Below, one piece after another: positions 17,996-28,452 of a stretch of DNA of 64,000 nucleotides (the stretch's first letter is position 1; every line of letters starts with the position of its first letter). The position numbers and the translations under genes are program-made. The notes beneath the pieces were generated by a model. That model saw only the letters and a program-made list of their open reading frames with translations. It ran no database searches and was not told where the DNA came from. Origin of the DNA: Bacteroidales bacterium (GTDB lineage Bacteria; Bacteroidota; Bacteroidia; Bacteroidales; UBA932); NCBI GenBank assembly GCA_015060225.1, contig SUYX01000003.1, forward strand, positions 38,884-102,883. The letters are read 5' to 3'.

Positions 17996-20407
17996 ATGAG
18001 AATAAAGAGATTTTTATTGGTTCTCGGTTTGGCTTCACTTACTGTTTATGCCACTGCCCAGAGTTCTACGGATATTCAGTTGGCAAAACAGTTGGCCAAG
18101 CAACAGGGTTACTCAGATGCCCAGATTGAAGCTATGATGAACCAGTATGACAAAGGGGGCAAATCTGCTACAACAGCGCAACAGAGTACAGTTGACCGTA
18201 ATGTTGCAGCATTACAGCAACAACAGATGATGTTGCAACAGCAGCAGATGATGATGCAGAACTACGGAGTGGCAGCTCAGACAGCAGCTCCGGCAGCAGA
18301 GACAAAGCAGGATGGGCTCCTTAAGGGATCAGACCTCATTTTCGGTCATAACCTTTTCAAGAACAGGAACCTTAACTTTGTACCAAGCTACAATATACCC
18401 ACTCCAAGCAACTACAAACTCTCTGCAGGAGATGAGGTGGTTATAGATATTTGGGGTGATGTAATTTCCAACATCACTACAACCATTTCTCCCGACGGTT
18501 CTGTAAACATCCCTAACCTTGGCCCTGTTTACCTTGCTGGCCAGACCGTAGAGAAAGCGGAGAAATCGCTTAAATCGTATTTGAGCAAAATCTACAGCGG
18601 TATTGCACAGGAGGAGCCAACCACTTATGTAAAACTTGCACTTGGTAAAACCAAAACAGTTACTGTAAATGTAGTGGGTGACGTAGAGAAACCTGGCAGC
18701 TATACCCTTCCAGCCCTTTCAACCATTGCAAGTGCAATGTATCTGGCTGAGGGTCCGAATGATTTGGGAACAATCCGCGCAATCAACCTTTACAGAAATG
18801 GAAAGCTGATAAGTTCGTTTGATATATATGAGTTCATTGTAAACGGAACATTCAACAGCAATGTAAGACTTGAAGATAATGATGTAATTTCAGTTGCCCC
18901 TTATTCTGGGGTGGTAACAGTAATGGGAGGTGTAAAACGTCCTATGAAATATGAGGTCAAACCTGGTGAGACATTGGATAAAGTTCTTGCATATGCAGGT
19001 GGTTTCTCGGATGCGGCCTTTGCTGATAAAGTACATGTAGACCGTATTGCGTCGCAGGTTGCAACAGGTGCTGCAGGTGAATCTTTTGATGTAATGTCCC
19101 AGCAGTACGGGTCATTTGAGGTGAAGGATGGTGATGTGATTACAGTGAATGTGAACAACACCCTTTTCAAGAATAAAGTCAACATTGAGGGGGCAGTTTG
19201 GCGTCCTGGTACCTACGCAATCAACGGAACCACATCCACTTTGAAACAGCTTATACAAGCTGCAGGCGGTTTGCGGGATGATGCACATACAGAGAGGGGT
19301 ATAATCCAAAGATTGGATGAGAACCGCCAGAAACAGCAGCTTTCTTTCAATGTGGCAGATGTTATACTTGGGAAAGGGGATATTACTCTTAATCCCGATG
19401 ATAATGTCCAGATTTTTGATATGAATGATTTGCAGCCTGAGAGGAGTGTCAGAATCTATGGTGAGGTGAAATCATCGGGAAGCAGATATGATTACAGGGA
19501 GGGGATGACAATAGGGGACCTTATACTTATGGCAGGTGGTATCACAGATGCTGCAACCCTTGCTAAGGTGGAGGTTGCCAGGAGAAATGTAAAATCTGAT
19601 GTTGCGGACCCGGAGCCTTCAGATGTTGTGGCCGAGGTAATGTATTTCAATTTGCTGAAGAATCCTGCTGATGCTGATGTTAAGTTGAAACCGTTTGATA
19701 TTGTATTTGTGCGGAGGAACCCTACTTACAAAGCACAGCAATCTGTTGCCTTAACAGGTGAGGTGAATTATCCTGGCACTTATGTAGTGGAGAGCAGTAC
19801 GGTAAGGCTAAGTGATGTCATTGGGCGTGCCCAAGGATTTACCAATGATGCGTATGTGAAAGGTGCAAAACTTACCAGAACCCTTAATAAAGAGGAGTTT
19901 GACCGTTTGAAGGTTGCAATGGAGATTGCAAAGAAACAGGCCAATGATTCAACTGCCGTAGATTCATTGGAGATAGGTGAGAGCTATACAGTTGCAATTG
20001 ATTTGGCGAGAGCTATTGCAGAGCCTGGCTCTGTGGCAGATGTAATCTTGAGGGAGGGAGATGTGATATCTGTACCTAAGTATAACAGTACCGTAAAAAT
20101 ATCGGGAGCAGTGCTGTATCCGAATGTGGTGTCGTTTGATCCTAAGAAATCCTGGAACTACTACCTTTCAAATGCAGGTGGGGTAACCCAGGATGGTGTA
20201 AAGAGAAAAGTTTATATGGTACATATGAATGGTTCGGTGGCAACTAAAGGGGATGCAAACTTTAAGGTGCAGCCTGGTACAGAGATAATCATACCGGCCA
20301 AGAACAGTCAGCAGGGTGGTCAGAATCTTGCTTCTATAATGAGCATAGCCACATCTACAGCTTCTTTGGCTGCAATGATTACTACAATTGTCAATCAGAT
20401 GAAATAG
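17996..20407 (+). CDS. polysaccharide export outer-membrane protein, Wza-like with multiple SLBB domains
   Basis: signal peptide; YKLSAGDEVVIDIWGDV poly-export motif; repeated GxVxxPGxY SLBB units. Confidence 0.9.
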   Translation: MRIKRFLLVLGLASLTVYATAQSSTDIQLAKQLAKQQGYSDAQIEAMMNQYDKGGKSATTAQQSTVDRNVAALQQQQMMLQQQQMMMQNYGVAAQTAAPAAETKQDGLLKGSDLIFGHNLFKNRNLNFVPSYNIPTPSNYKLSAGDEVVIDIWGDVISNITTTISPDGSVNIPNLGPVYLAGQTVEKAEKSLKSYLSKIYSGIAQEEPTTYVKLALGKTKTVTVNVVGDVEKPGSYTLPALSTIASAMYLAEGPNDLGTIRAINLYRNGKLISSFDIYEFIVNGTFNSNVRLEDNDVISVAPYSGVVTVMGGVKRPMKYEVKPGETLDKVLAYAGGFSDAAFADKVHVDRIASQVATGAAGESFDVMSQQYGSFEVKDGDVITVNVNNTLFKNKVNIEGAVWRPGTYAINGTTSTLKQLIQAAGGLRDDAHTERGIIQRLDENRQKQQLSFNVADVILGKGDITLNPDDNVQIFDMNDLQPERSVRIYGEVKSSGSRYDYREGMTIGDLILMAGGITDAATLAKVEVARRNVKSDVADPEPSDVVAEVMYFNLLKNPADADVKLKPFDIVFVRRNPTYKAQQSVALTGEVNYPGTYVVESSTVRLSDVIGRAQGFTNDAYVKGAKLTRTLNKEEFDRLKVAMEIAKKQANDSTAVDSLEIGESYTVAIDLARAIAEPGSVADVILREGDVISVPKYNSTVKISGAVLYPNVVSFDPKKSWNYYLSNAGGVTQDGVKRKVYMVHMNGSVATKGDANFKVQPGTEIIIPAKNSQQGGQNLASIMSIATSTASLAAMITTIVNQMK

Positions 20408-20412
20408 TTGAA

Positions 20413-22380
20413 ATGAGTAACATTTACAGCATAATATCCAATAAGGTAATCAATTCCCCCTATATAAGCAGGTGGAGTGTACTCTTGATAGACTCCTTTA
20501 TTGCAACATTTGCAACAGTTTCTGTATATCTGGTATTGGGTTTTTTTGCCAAGAGCGAGCCAATACTCTCAAGATATATGTATATTGCCCTGTTGTCATT
20601 TGTCTCAAGTATTACCACTTTCTATATTTTTGGCACTTACAGGGGTATTATGAGGCATACCACCATGCAGGAGGTTATGAGGATATCCATTGCTGTATGT
20701 GTGAAGAGTGCAATTCTGTTGGCCCTTTTCATCTCACTAAAAGATTGGATAGGGATTACATTCAGCAATCTGAACCTTATGTTTTCCCAAGTGGCGGATA
20801 TTGTCTGCTCAATAGTGTTGCTTATAGCCCTGAGGATGTTCCTTATATATATATATGAGTTGTCTTTGGCCAGCAACAACAAGACAGCCAAAAGGGTACT
20901 CATATATGGAGATGGTCCCAAGTCGGTTGCACTTACCTCTTTCCTTTCCAGAAATATGCATGCTGAGTATAGGATTATGGGGTATGTGACCATGCAGACC
21001 CGCAGAACAAAACTTAAGCTCCAGGGACTTACAGTTTACACAATAGATGAATATGACTATTTCAGTGAGGTTATAGAGAAGAAAAATGTGAATGCTGTCG
21101 TCTTTCCAAGTCAGGCAAGTGCAATGGAGGAGAAGGACGGGCTTATAGATTATTGCATAAAGAAGCATATTAAAGTTATGGTAATGCCTCAATTGAATGA
21201 GATGCCAAAGGACGGCAATATGCAGAATATGATACGGGAGATAAGGATTGAAGATCTTCTGGGGAGGGATGAGATTACCATAAATATGGAGGAGGTGAGC
21301 GGATTCCTTTCAGGCAAGAGGGTTATGGTAACAGGTGGTGCAGGAAGTATTGGCAGTGAGTTGAGCAGGCTCATCAGCTCTTTCCCTATTTCCCAAATAA
21401 TTGTATTGGACAGTGCTGAGACGCCATTGCACAATATCCAGCTGGAACTTACAGACAGGGAGAAAAAGAAGGATGGGTTCTCATTGGAGAGCTTTGACGA
21501 CAGATTCAAGTTCGTGATTGCGGATGTGAGGGATGTGGCCAGGATGGAAAAGGTTTTTGAAGCTTACAAACCGGAGATTGTTTTCCATGCTGCCGCGTAC
21601 AAGCATGTTCCGTTGATGGAGAGTAATCCTTGCGAGGCTATAAATGCCAATGTTATGGGAAGCCGCAATGTGGCTGACATGGCAGTGAAATATGGTGTTG
21701 AGAAGATGGTAATGGTCTCTACAGATAAGGCTGTAAACCCTACCAATGTAATGGGATGTTCAAAGAGATTGGCCGAGATATATGTACAGACTTTGAGCAA
21801 AGCCATTATAAATGGAGAAGTTGAGGGTAAGACCAAATTTATAACTACCCGTTTTGGAAATGTCCTTGGCTCAAACGGTTCTGTGATACCACGTTTCAGG
21901 GAGCAGATAATCAATGGTGGCCCTGTAACAGTTACTCATAAGGACATTATCCGTTTCTTTATGACAATTCCGGAGGCATGTCGCCTTGTATTGGAGGCTG
22001 CCACAATGGGTGAAGGGTATGAGATATTTGTATTTGATATGGGCAAACCGGTGAAGATTGCAGATTTGGCACGTAATATGATATCTCTGGCTGGTTTTGA
22101 ACCAGATAAGGATATAAAGATAGTATATACAGGGTTGAGGCCTGGAGAGAAATTGTATGAAGAGTTGTTGAACAGCAAGGAGAATACCATCCCTACTGGG
22201 CACAAGAAGATTTCAGTTGCCAAGGTAAGGGAATATTCTTTCAAGACAATCCTTCAGGAATATGAAACATTGAGGGATTTGGCCAAGAAGATGGACAAGA
22301 TGGGAACAGTAAGGCAAATGAAGGCTATTGTTCCGGAGTTCAAGAGCCAGAACTCTGTATATTCACAATTGGACAAATAA
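20413..22380 (+). CDS. FlaA1/CapD-type nucleoside-diphosphate sugar epimerase/4,6-dehydratase (membrane-anchored)
   Basis: N-terminal TM helices; VMVTGGAGSIGSELSRLI; HAAAYKHVPLMESNP; KAVNPTNVMGCSKRLAE. Confidence 0.93.
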   Translation: MSNIYSIISNKVINSPYISRWSVLLIDSFIATFATVSVYLVLGFFAKSEPILSRYMYIALLSFVSSITTFYIFGTYRGIMRHTTMQEVMRISIAVCVKSAILLALFISLKDWIGITFSNLNLMFSQVADIVCSIVLLIALRMFLIYIYELSLASNNKTAKRVLIYGDGPKSVALTSFLSRNMHAEYRIMGYVTMQTRRTKLKLQGLTVYTIDEYDYFSEVIEKKNVNAVVFPSQASAMEEKDGLIDYCIKKHIKVMVMPQLNEMPKDGNMQNMIREIRIEDLLGRDEITINMEEVSGFLSGKRVMVTGGAGSIGSELSRLISSFPISQIIVLDSAETPLHNIQLELTDREKKKDGFSLESFDDRFKFVIADVRDVARMEKVFEAYKPEIVFHAAAYKHVPLMESNPCEAINANVMGSRNVADMAVKYGVEKMVMVSTDKAVNPTNVMGCSKRLAEIYVQTLSKAIINGEVEGKTKFITTRFGNVLGSNGSVIPRFREQIINGGPVTVTHKDIIRFFMTIPEACRLVLEAATMGEGYEIFVFDMGKPVKIADLARNMISLAGFEPDKDIKIVYTGLRPGEKLYEELLNSKENTIPTGHKKISVAKVREYSFKTILQEYETLRDLAKKMDKMGTVRQMKAIVPEFKSQNSVYSQLDK

Positions 22381-22384
22381 AGAG

Positions 22385-22924
22385 ATGGAATCCCCATACC
22401 AATGGTTTGCCATGCGTGCAACCTACAAAAGAGAACTGTTGGCAAGAGATTACCTTGTGGAGAGAGGAATTGACGTATTTGTACCATTGAGGAAGGTTGT
22501 GAAAAAGGTAAGGGGGATAAAGAGGAAACTTACGGTTCCTGCTATTAACAGTCTGATATTTGTACATGCCAGGAAAGAGGAGTTGCAGGAGGCTAAATTT
22601 GGGGTTGATTACCTCCAGTACCTTACCAGAAAACTGGATGGAAGGAGTATCCCTATAATTGTCCCCGACAGGCAGATGGAACAGTTCCGTCAGGTTGTGG
22701 AGGATGATACAATTGATAAGACTTTTTATGCTCCGGGAGAGTTGGATTTGGCAAAGGGAACAAAAGTGAGGGTACACGGCGGACCGATGGATGGTATTGA
22801 AGGGGTACTGCTGAAGGTAAAGGGAAAAAGGGCAAGGCAGTTTACCATGGAGGTGGAAGGAACCATTGCTATGAGTACAAAAGTAGAGAATTTCCACCTG
22901 GTTGAGGTTGTAGAGTTAATATAA
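22385..22924 (+). CDS. NusG-like transcription antiterminator (UpxY/RfaH type)
   Basis: YQWFAMRATYKRELLARDYLVERGIDVFVP NGN domain; KVRVHGGPMDGIEGVLLKVKGKRARQF KOW. Confidence 0.87.
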   Translation: MESPYQWFAMRATYKRELLARDYLVERGIDVFVPLRKVVKKVRGIKRKLTVPAINSLIFVHARKEELQEAKFGVDYLQYLTRKLDGRSIPIIVPDRQMEQFRQVVEDDTIDKTFYAPGELDLAKGTKVRVHGGPMDGIEGVLLKVKGKRARQFTMEVEGTIAMSTKVENFHLVEVVELI

Positions 22925-23071
22925 TTTGCTTAACTTTACAAAGATTGAAAGAGGTTTTGTAGAAATACAGACCCGCAAAATACTAAATAATTTTCTAAAT
23001 AGTTGAAACACAAAAGATTATATGTGTTTTAACGCTCCATTGTTTTACCCGAACCGTAAATTATCTTAAAA

Positions 23072-24214
23072 ATGGAAAACAATAACGTACAACAACAGAA
23101 CAATTTTGAAGAAGAAGAGATTGACATCATGGCCATAATTATGCGCCTATGGGAAAAGAGATGGTTCATTATAAAGGTTACATGCGTATTTGCAGTACTG
23201 GGAGTATTTGTAGCAATCTTTACCCCAAAAGAATATACCGCAAGTTGCGTCGTAGTACCTGAAACCAAAGGGGGTGCTTTCAGCGCATCCTCATTGGGCG
23301 GCTTGGCTGCTATGGCAGGAATTAATCTTGGTGGATCTAATGGCGGTGAGATGCTTTCCCCTCTTATGTATGACAAATTGATGAAAAACATAGACTTGAG
23401 GAAAGAACTTATGCAAACCCCAATCAACTGGGAAGAGTATGAAGAGCCAATTACCATTTTGGATTATTATACAAATCCCGACTATGCCAAAACTTCAGTT
23501 CTGGGTGTTGTTAAAAAGTACACAATTGGACTTCCGTTTACAATTCTAAATGCAATAAGAGGTGAGCAGGAGAAGGAGGAGATGCAGTTGCCTTCAGACG
23601 GCCCTAAATTGAGTGCATACACCCAGGATGAGCTGAAATGTATTAAAGCATTTGCCGGACAATACTCTGTAATGGCAGACAAAAAGAATGGGGATGTAAC
23701 CATATCTGCCCGCATGCCTGAAGCATTAGCTGCTGCACAGGTTGTAGATGCAGTACAGAACCTCCTGCAGAAATATGTAATTGAACTCAAACTCCAGAAA
23801 GCGGAGGTAAACTACGAATATATAAAACAGCGCTACGATGAGGCAAAATTGGTATTTGAACAGAAACAGGAAGAATATGCCAAATTCCAGGATGCCAATA
23901 AGGTCCTCACCTCAGCCCTCTCAAAAGCCAAAGAGGAGCAGATGCGCAGCGAATTTAATGTAGCAAAAGACCTCTTTAACCAACTTACCACCCAATTGGT
24001 ACAGGCAGAAATGAAAATTAAAGAAGACATTCCAATCCTTACAGTTGTAGAGCCAGTGCAGGTGCCGCTTGAAAGGAGCAAACCTCAGAGAATTAAGATT
24101 TTATTTATCTGGTGTTTCTTGGGAGGGGTATTAGGTTGCGGTTTGATACTTGGAGGAGATTGGTTGAAAGGACAAGGGTTTGAGAATAAGTGGGTAGATA
24201 AGATTATTGATTAA
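23072..24214 (+). CDS. wzz: Wzz/chain-length determinant protein
   Basis: two TM segments flanking a coiled region; EEEIDIMAIIMRLWEKRWFIIKV; PVQVPLERSKPQRIKILF. Confidence 0.88.
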   Translation: MENNNVQQQNNFEEEEIDIMAIIMRLWEKRWFIIKVTCVFAVLGVFVAIFTPKEYTASCVVVPETKGGAFSASSLGGLAAMAGINLGGSNGGEMLSPLMYDKLMKNIDLRKELMQTPINWEEYEEPITILDYYTNPDYAKTSVLGVVKKYTIGLPFTILNAIRGEQEKEEMQLPSDGPKLSAYTQDELKCIKAFAGQYSVMADKKNGDVTISARMPEALAAAQVVDAVQNLLQKYVIELKLQKAEVNYEYIKQRYDEAKLVFEQKQEEYAKFQDANKVLTSALSKAKEEQMRSEFNVAKDLFNQLTTQLVQAEMKIKEDIPILTVVEPVQVPLERSKPQRIKILFIWCFLGGVLGCGLILGGDWLKGQGFENKWVDKIID

Positions 24215-24232
24215 ATTAACTAAGTAAAGCAT

Positions 24233-25138
24233 ATGAAAGGAATAGTACTGGCAGGCGGATCAGGAACTCGACTCTATCCAATAACCAAAGGCATTAGCAA
24301 ACAGTTAATGCCTATTTACGATAAACCAATGGTATATTACCCAATAAGTGTACTAATGCTGGCGGGAATTAGGGATATACTTATTATCTCCACTCCTCAC
24401 GACCTGCCGGGATTTCGTAGGCTTCTTGGTGACGGGTCGGACTATGGGGTGCACTTTGAGTATGCCGAGCAGCCGTCACCAGACGGACTTGCTCAAGCAT
24501 TCACTATTGGAAAAGACTTCATAGGTGATGATAGTGCATGCTTGGTGCTAGGAGATAATATCTTCCATGGAGCTGGTTTCACCAAGATGTTGAAAGAAGC
24601 AGTGCGTACTGCTGAAGAAGAGAAGAAAGCAACAGTATTTGGATACTGGGTGCATGATCCAGAAAGATATGGTGTAGCTGAATTTGATAAAGACGGTAAC
24701 TGTCTAAGCATTGAGGAAAAACCAGCTGAGCCAAAATCAAATTATGCAGTTGTTGGACTTTATTTCTACCCAAACAAAGTAGTAGATGTTGCAGCTAACA
24801 TCAAACCTTCAGCCCGTGGTGAATACGAGATCACAACAGTTAATCAGGAGTTCCTCAAAGACGGAGAACTTAAAGTTCAGACCCTTGGTCGTGGTTTTGC
24901 GTGGCTTGATACTGGTACACATGACTCACTTTCTGAAGCCTCAACATACGTTGAAGTTCTTGAGAAACGTCAGGGCCTTAAGATAGCTTGTTTGGAGGGT
25001 GTAGCATATCGTCAAGGCTGGATTACAGAGGAAAGAATGAGAGAACTTGCCCAGCCGATGATCAAGAATCAGTATGGTCAGTATCTTCTCAAGGTAATTG
25101 ATGAGATCAAGGAAACCGGCAAACCAAATCTTGACTAA
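24233..25138 (+). CDS. rfbA: glucose-1-phosphate thymidylyltransferase
   Basis: [37 protein letters not shown]. Confidence 0.97.
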   Translation: MKGIVLAGGSGTRLYPITKGISKQLMPIYDKPMVYYPISVLMLAGIRDILIISTPHDLPGFRRLLGDGSDYGVHFEYAEQPSPDGLAQAFTIGKDFIGDDSACLVLGDNIFHGAGFTKMLKEAVRTAEEEKKATVFGYWVHDPERYGVAEFDKDGNCLSIEEKPAEPKSNYAVVGLYFYPNKVVDVAANIKPSARGEYEITTVNQEFLKDGELKVQTLGRGFAWLDTGTHDSLSEASTYVEVLEKRQGLKIACLEGVAYRQGWITEERMRELAQPMIKNQYGQYLLKVIDEIKETGKPNLD

Positions 25139-25140
25139 GT

Positions 25141-25722
25141 ATGGAAGTAATCAAAACTGCAATAGACGGTTTAGTAATCATCGAGCCAAAAGTATTTGGT
25201 GATGCACGTGGCTATTTCTTTGAAAGTTTCTCACAACGAGAATTCGAAAAAAAGGTAAGAAAAATCAACTTCGTGCAAGATAACGAAAGTATGTCAAGCT
25301 ACGGAGTAATGAGAGGTTTGCATTTCCAGTGTCCGCCATTTACTCAGAGTAAGCTTGTAAGGTGTGTAAAAGGTAGAGTTCTAGATGTAGCACTTGATAT
25401 CCGCAAAGGAAGTCCAACCTACGGCCATCATGTAGCAGTTGAGCTATCTGAAGATAATCATCGTCAGTTCTTTGTACCAAGAGGTTTTGCTCATGGTTTT
25501 GCTGTATTGAGCGAAATCGCCATCTTCCAGTACAAGTGTGATAACTTCTATGCACCCCAGGCAGACGGGGGCATAAGCATCCTAGATGAAAGCCTTGGTA
25601 TAGACTGGCAGATTCCTACAGACAAGGCGTTGCTTTCAGAAAAAGACTTAAAGCATGCCTTACTTAAAGACTTTGATAGTCCGTTCTCAATTGGTATGAA
25701 CCTTTATCCAGAGTTTGAGTAA
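25141..25722 (+). CDS. rfbC: dTDP-4-dehydrorhamnose 3,5-epimerase
   Basis: GYFFESFSQREFE, MRGLHFQCPPFTQSKLVRCVKGRVLDVALDIRKGSPTYG. Confidence 0.96.
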   Translation: MEVIKTAIDGLVIIEPKVFGDARGYFFESFSQREFEKKVRKINFVQDNESMSSYGVMRGLHFQCPPFTQSKLVRCVKGRVLDVALDIRKGSPTYGHHVAVELSEDNHRQFFVPRGFAHGFAVLSEIAIFQYKCDNFYAPQADGGISILDESLGIDWQIPTDKALLSEKDLKHALLKDFDSPFSIGMNLYPEFE

Positions 25723-25725
25723 AAC

Positions 25726-26619
25726 ATGAATATTCTAGTAACAGGAGCCAATGGTCAGCTAGGAAATGAGATGCGTATCCTAGCCAGAGAAAGCCAGGAC
25801 AAATATATCTTCACTGACGTAAATCAAGTTGAAGGAGTAGAAACCACCTTCCTTGATATTACAGATTTGGAAGCCATAAGAACAATGGTAAGGGAGCAGA
25901 GTGTTAACGCCATTGTCAATTGTGCAGCTTGGACAAATGTAGATGGAGCTGAAGACCCAGAAAAATATGAGATTGTAGAGAAACTCAATGCTACAGCTCC
26001 AGAGAATCTTGCAAAAGTAATGAAAGAAGTTGGTGGTCTACTCGTGCATATCTCTACAGATTACGTTTTTGGAGCAGAACCATACAATACTCCTTGCAAA
26101 GAAGACCAAACTGGAACTCCAACAGGAGTATATGGTTTGACTAAACTTCACGGAGAACAAAAGATTATTGCAACAGGATGCAATTATGTTATCATCCGTA
26201 CAGCATGGCTTTATAGTGAGTTTGGAAAGAATTTCTGCAAAACCATGATGAACCTTACTGCTACAAAACCTGAGCTTAAGGTTGTCTTCGACCAAGTCGG
26301 AACTCCAACATACGCTCTCGATCTTGCTAAAGCAATCATTGTAGTGCTTGAGAAGTTCGATGGAAGCCAGACTGGAATTTATCACTATTCCAACGAAGGT
26401 GTTTGCAGCTGGTTCGACTTCACCAAGATGATTGCTGAGTACAATGGAACTACAGAATGCAAAGTCCAGCCATGTTACAGCTGTAACTTCCCAAGCCCTG
26501 TAAAGAGGCCATCGTACTCAGTCCTAGATAAGTCTAAAATTAAATGTGTATTTGGTGTTGAGGTTCCATACTGGACCAACTCCCTTAAAAAGTGTATAAA
26601 TAATTTAAAGTCAATATAA
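25726..26619 (+). CDS. rfbD: dTDP-4-dehydrorhamnose reductase
   Basis: NILVTGANGQLGNEMRIL; NCAAWTNVDGAEDP; ISTDYVF. Confidence 0.96.
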   Translation: MNILVTGANGQLGNEMRILARESQDKYIFTDVNQVEGVETTFLDITDLEAIRTMVREQSVNAIVNCAAWTNVDGAEDPEKYEIVEKLNATAPENLAKVMKEVGGLLVHISTDYVFGAEPYNTPCKEDQTGTPTGVYGLTKLHGEQKIIATGCNYVIIRTAWLYSEFGKNFCKTMMNLTATKPELKVVFDQVGTPTYALDLAKAIIVVLEKFDGSQTGIYHYSNEGVCSWFDFTKMIAEYNGTTECKVQPCYSCNFPSPVKRPSYSVLDKSKIKCVFGVEVPYWTNSLKKCINNLKSI

Positions 26620-26620
26620 T

Positions 26621-27754
26621 ATGAAGCGCAATATCGTCATCACCGGAGGAGCAGGATTCATAGGCAACCACGTTGTTCGTCTGTTTGTAAATAAGTATCC
26701 AGAGTATAATATCATTAATCTTGATAAGCTTACCTATGCTGGTAACTTAGCAAATCTAAAAGATATCGAAGGCAAGCCAAACTACAAGTTTGTAAAGATG
26801 GATATCTGCGACTTTGAGGCCTTCTATCAATTGATGCAGGATGAAAAGGTTGATGGAATTATCCACCTTGCAGCAGAGTCGCATGTAGACCGTTCAATTA
26901 AAGATCCATTCACTTTTGCTAAAACAAATGTAATGGGAACTTTGAGTCTCCTTCAGGCTGCAAAACTTTATTGGGAGTCTCTTCCCGACAAATATGAAGG
27001 CAAGAGATTTTATCACATTTCAACCGATGAAGTATATGGAGCCCTTTCAATGAATCATCCGGAAGGCATTGAGCCTCCTTTCAAAACAGTAGCCTCAAGT
27101 GAAGGACACAAGGCTTATGGTGATGATTTCTTCTATGAGACAACAAAATATAATCCTCATAGTCCATATTCAGCATCAAAGGCAAGTTCAGATCACTTTG
27201 TAAGAGCATACCACGATACTTATGGTATGCCAACAATAGTAACAAACTGCTCAAACAACTATGGTCCTTATCAGTTCCCAGAAAAATTGATTCCATTGTT
27301 TATCAACAATATCAGAAACAGAAAACCACTGCCAGTCTATGGTAAAGGAGAGAATGTGAGGGACTGGTTGTTTGTAGAAGATCACGCAAGAGCTATTGAT
27401 ATCATATTCCATGAAGGCAAGATCAATGAAACTTATAACATTGGAGGTTTTAACGAGTGGAAGAACATAGACCTAATCAAGATGATGATCAAGACCGTAG
27501 ACAAGATTCTTGGGAATCCAGAGGGACATAGTTTGGATCTTATTACCTACGTAACCGACCGCCTTGGCCACGATGCCAGATACGCAATCGACAGCACAAA
27601 ACTACAGAAAGAACTTGGTTGGGAACCAAGCCTTCAGTTTGAGGAAGGAATAGAGAAAACTGTTCGTTGGTACTTGGATAACCAGGAGTGGATGGATAAT
27701 ATAACTTCTGGTGAGTATGAGAAGTATTACGATGATCAATACAAGGATAGATAG
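26621..27754 (+). CDS. rfbB: dTDP-glucose 4,6-dehydratase
   Basis: NIVITGGAGFIGNHVVRLF; ISTDEVYGALS; YSASKASSDHFVRAYHDTYGMP. Confidence 0.97.
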   Translation: MKRNIVITGGAGFIGNHVVRLFVNKYPEYNIINLDKLTYAGNLANLKDIEGKPNYKFVKMDICDFEAFYQLMQDEKVDGIIHLAAESHVDRSIKDPFTFAKTNVMGTLSLLQAAKLYWESLPDKYEGKRFYHISTDEVYGALSMNHPEGIEPPFKTVASSEGHKAYGDDFFYETTKYNPHSPYSASKASSDHFVRAYHDTYGMPTIVTNCSNNYGPYQFPEKLIPLFINNIRNRKPLPVYGKGENVRDWLFVEDHARAIDIIFHEGKINETYNIGGFNEWKNIDLIKMMIKTVDKILGNPEGHSLDLITYVTDRLGHDARYAIDSTKLQKELGWEPSLQFEEGIEKTVRWYLDNQEWMDNITSGEYEKYYDDQYKDR

Positions 27755-28323
27755 TGAACGTAATTAAAACTTCAATAGAAGGCTTAGTTGTCATTGACAC
27801 CAAGGAGTTGTAGGAAGCTGGAGGATACTTCTTCGAAAGCTTATCGCGGAGAGAATTTGAGGAAAAGTAGGGGAAATCAACTTTTTACAAGACAACGCAA
27901 GTATATCTACCTCCATAATCTCCGTAGTCTGTACTTCCTAAAAGCACCTTATGCGCAGAGCAAGTTTGCGCAGAAGTGTTAAGGTAAAAGTTTTGGATGT
28001 AGATGTGGATGTGGATATCCAAATGATAGTCCTACTTATGGTCAATATGTAGCCGTTGAATTCTTTGAGTAAAACCACTGTCTGTTCTTCATCCCAAAAG
28101 GATTTGCCCATGGTTATGACGTTTATCCAAAGAAGCTATCTTCTAATAAATGAGAAGAGTTGTATCACTCTAATGCCGAAGGAAGCATCCTGTATGGCGG
28201 CCACGATTGGGGAATTGATTGGCAGATTACGATGGAAGAAACGATATTTAGCTATAAGAATACTAAGAATTTGTTGTCGAATGATAGTGAGCAATGGAAC
28301 GAAACGCCAGGGGTGATTGAATA
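27754..28323 (+). pseudogene. decayed second rfbC (dTDP-4-dehydrorhamnose 3,5-epimerase)
   Basis: reads V-N-VIKTSIEGLVVIDTKEL*EAGGYFFESLSRREFEEK*..., PYAQSKFAQKC*GK, NDSPTYGQYVAVEFFE*NHCLFFIPKGFAHGYD; several stops and frameshifts. Confidence 0.88.
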
Positions 28324-28452
28324 ATTAGCTATTAACATATAAAGATTGCATCTATAGGGTGACTGACTCAGAAGATTTTCTAAGAGTCTAGCATAAATGT
28401 GGTGTTTTTGAAATTAAAGTAAAATTATAAACTAAGTAATAAATATTTAAAT

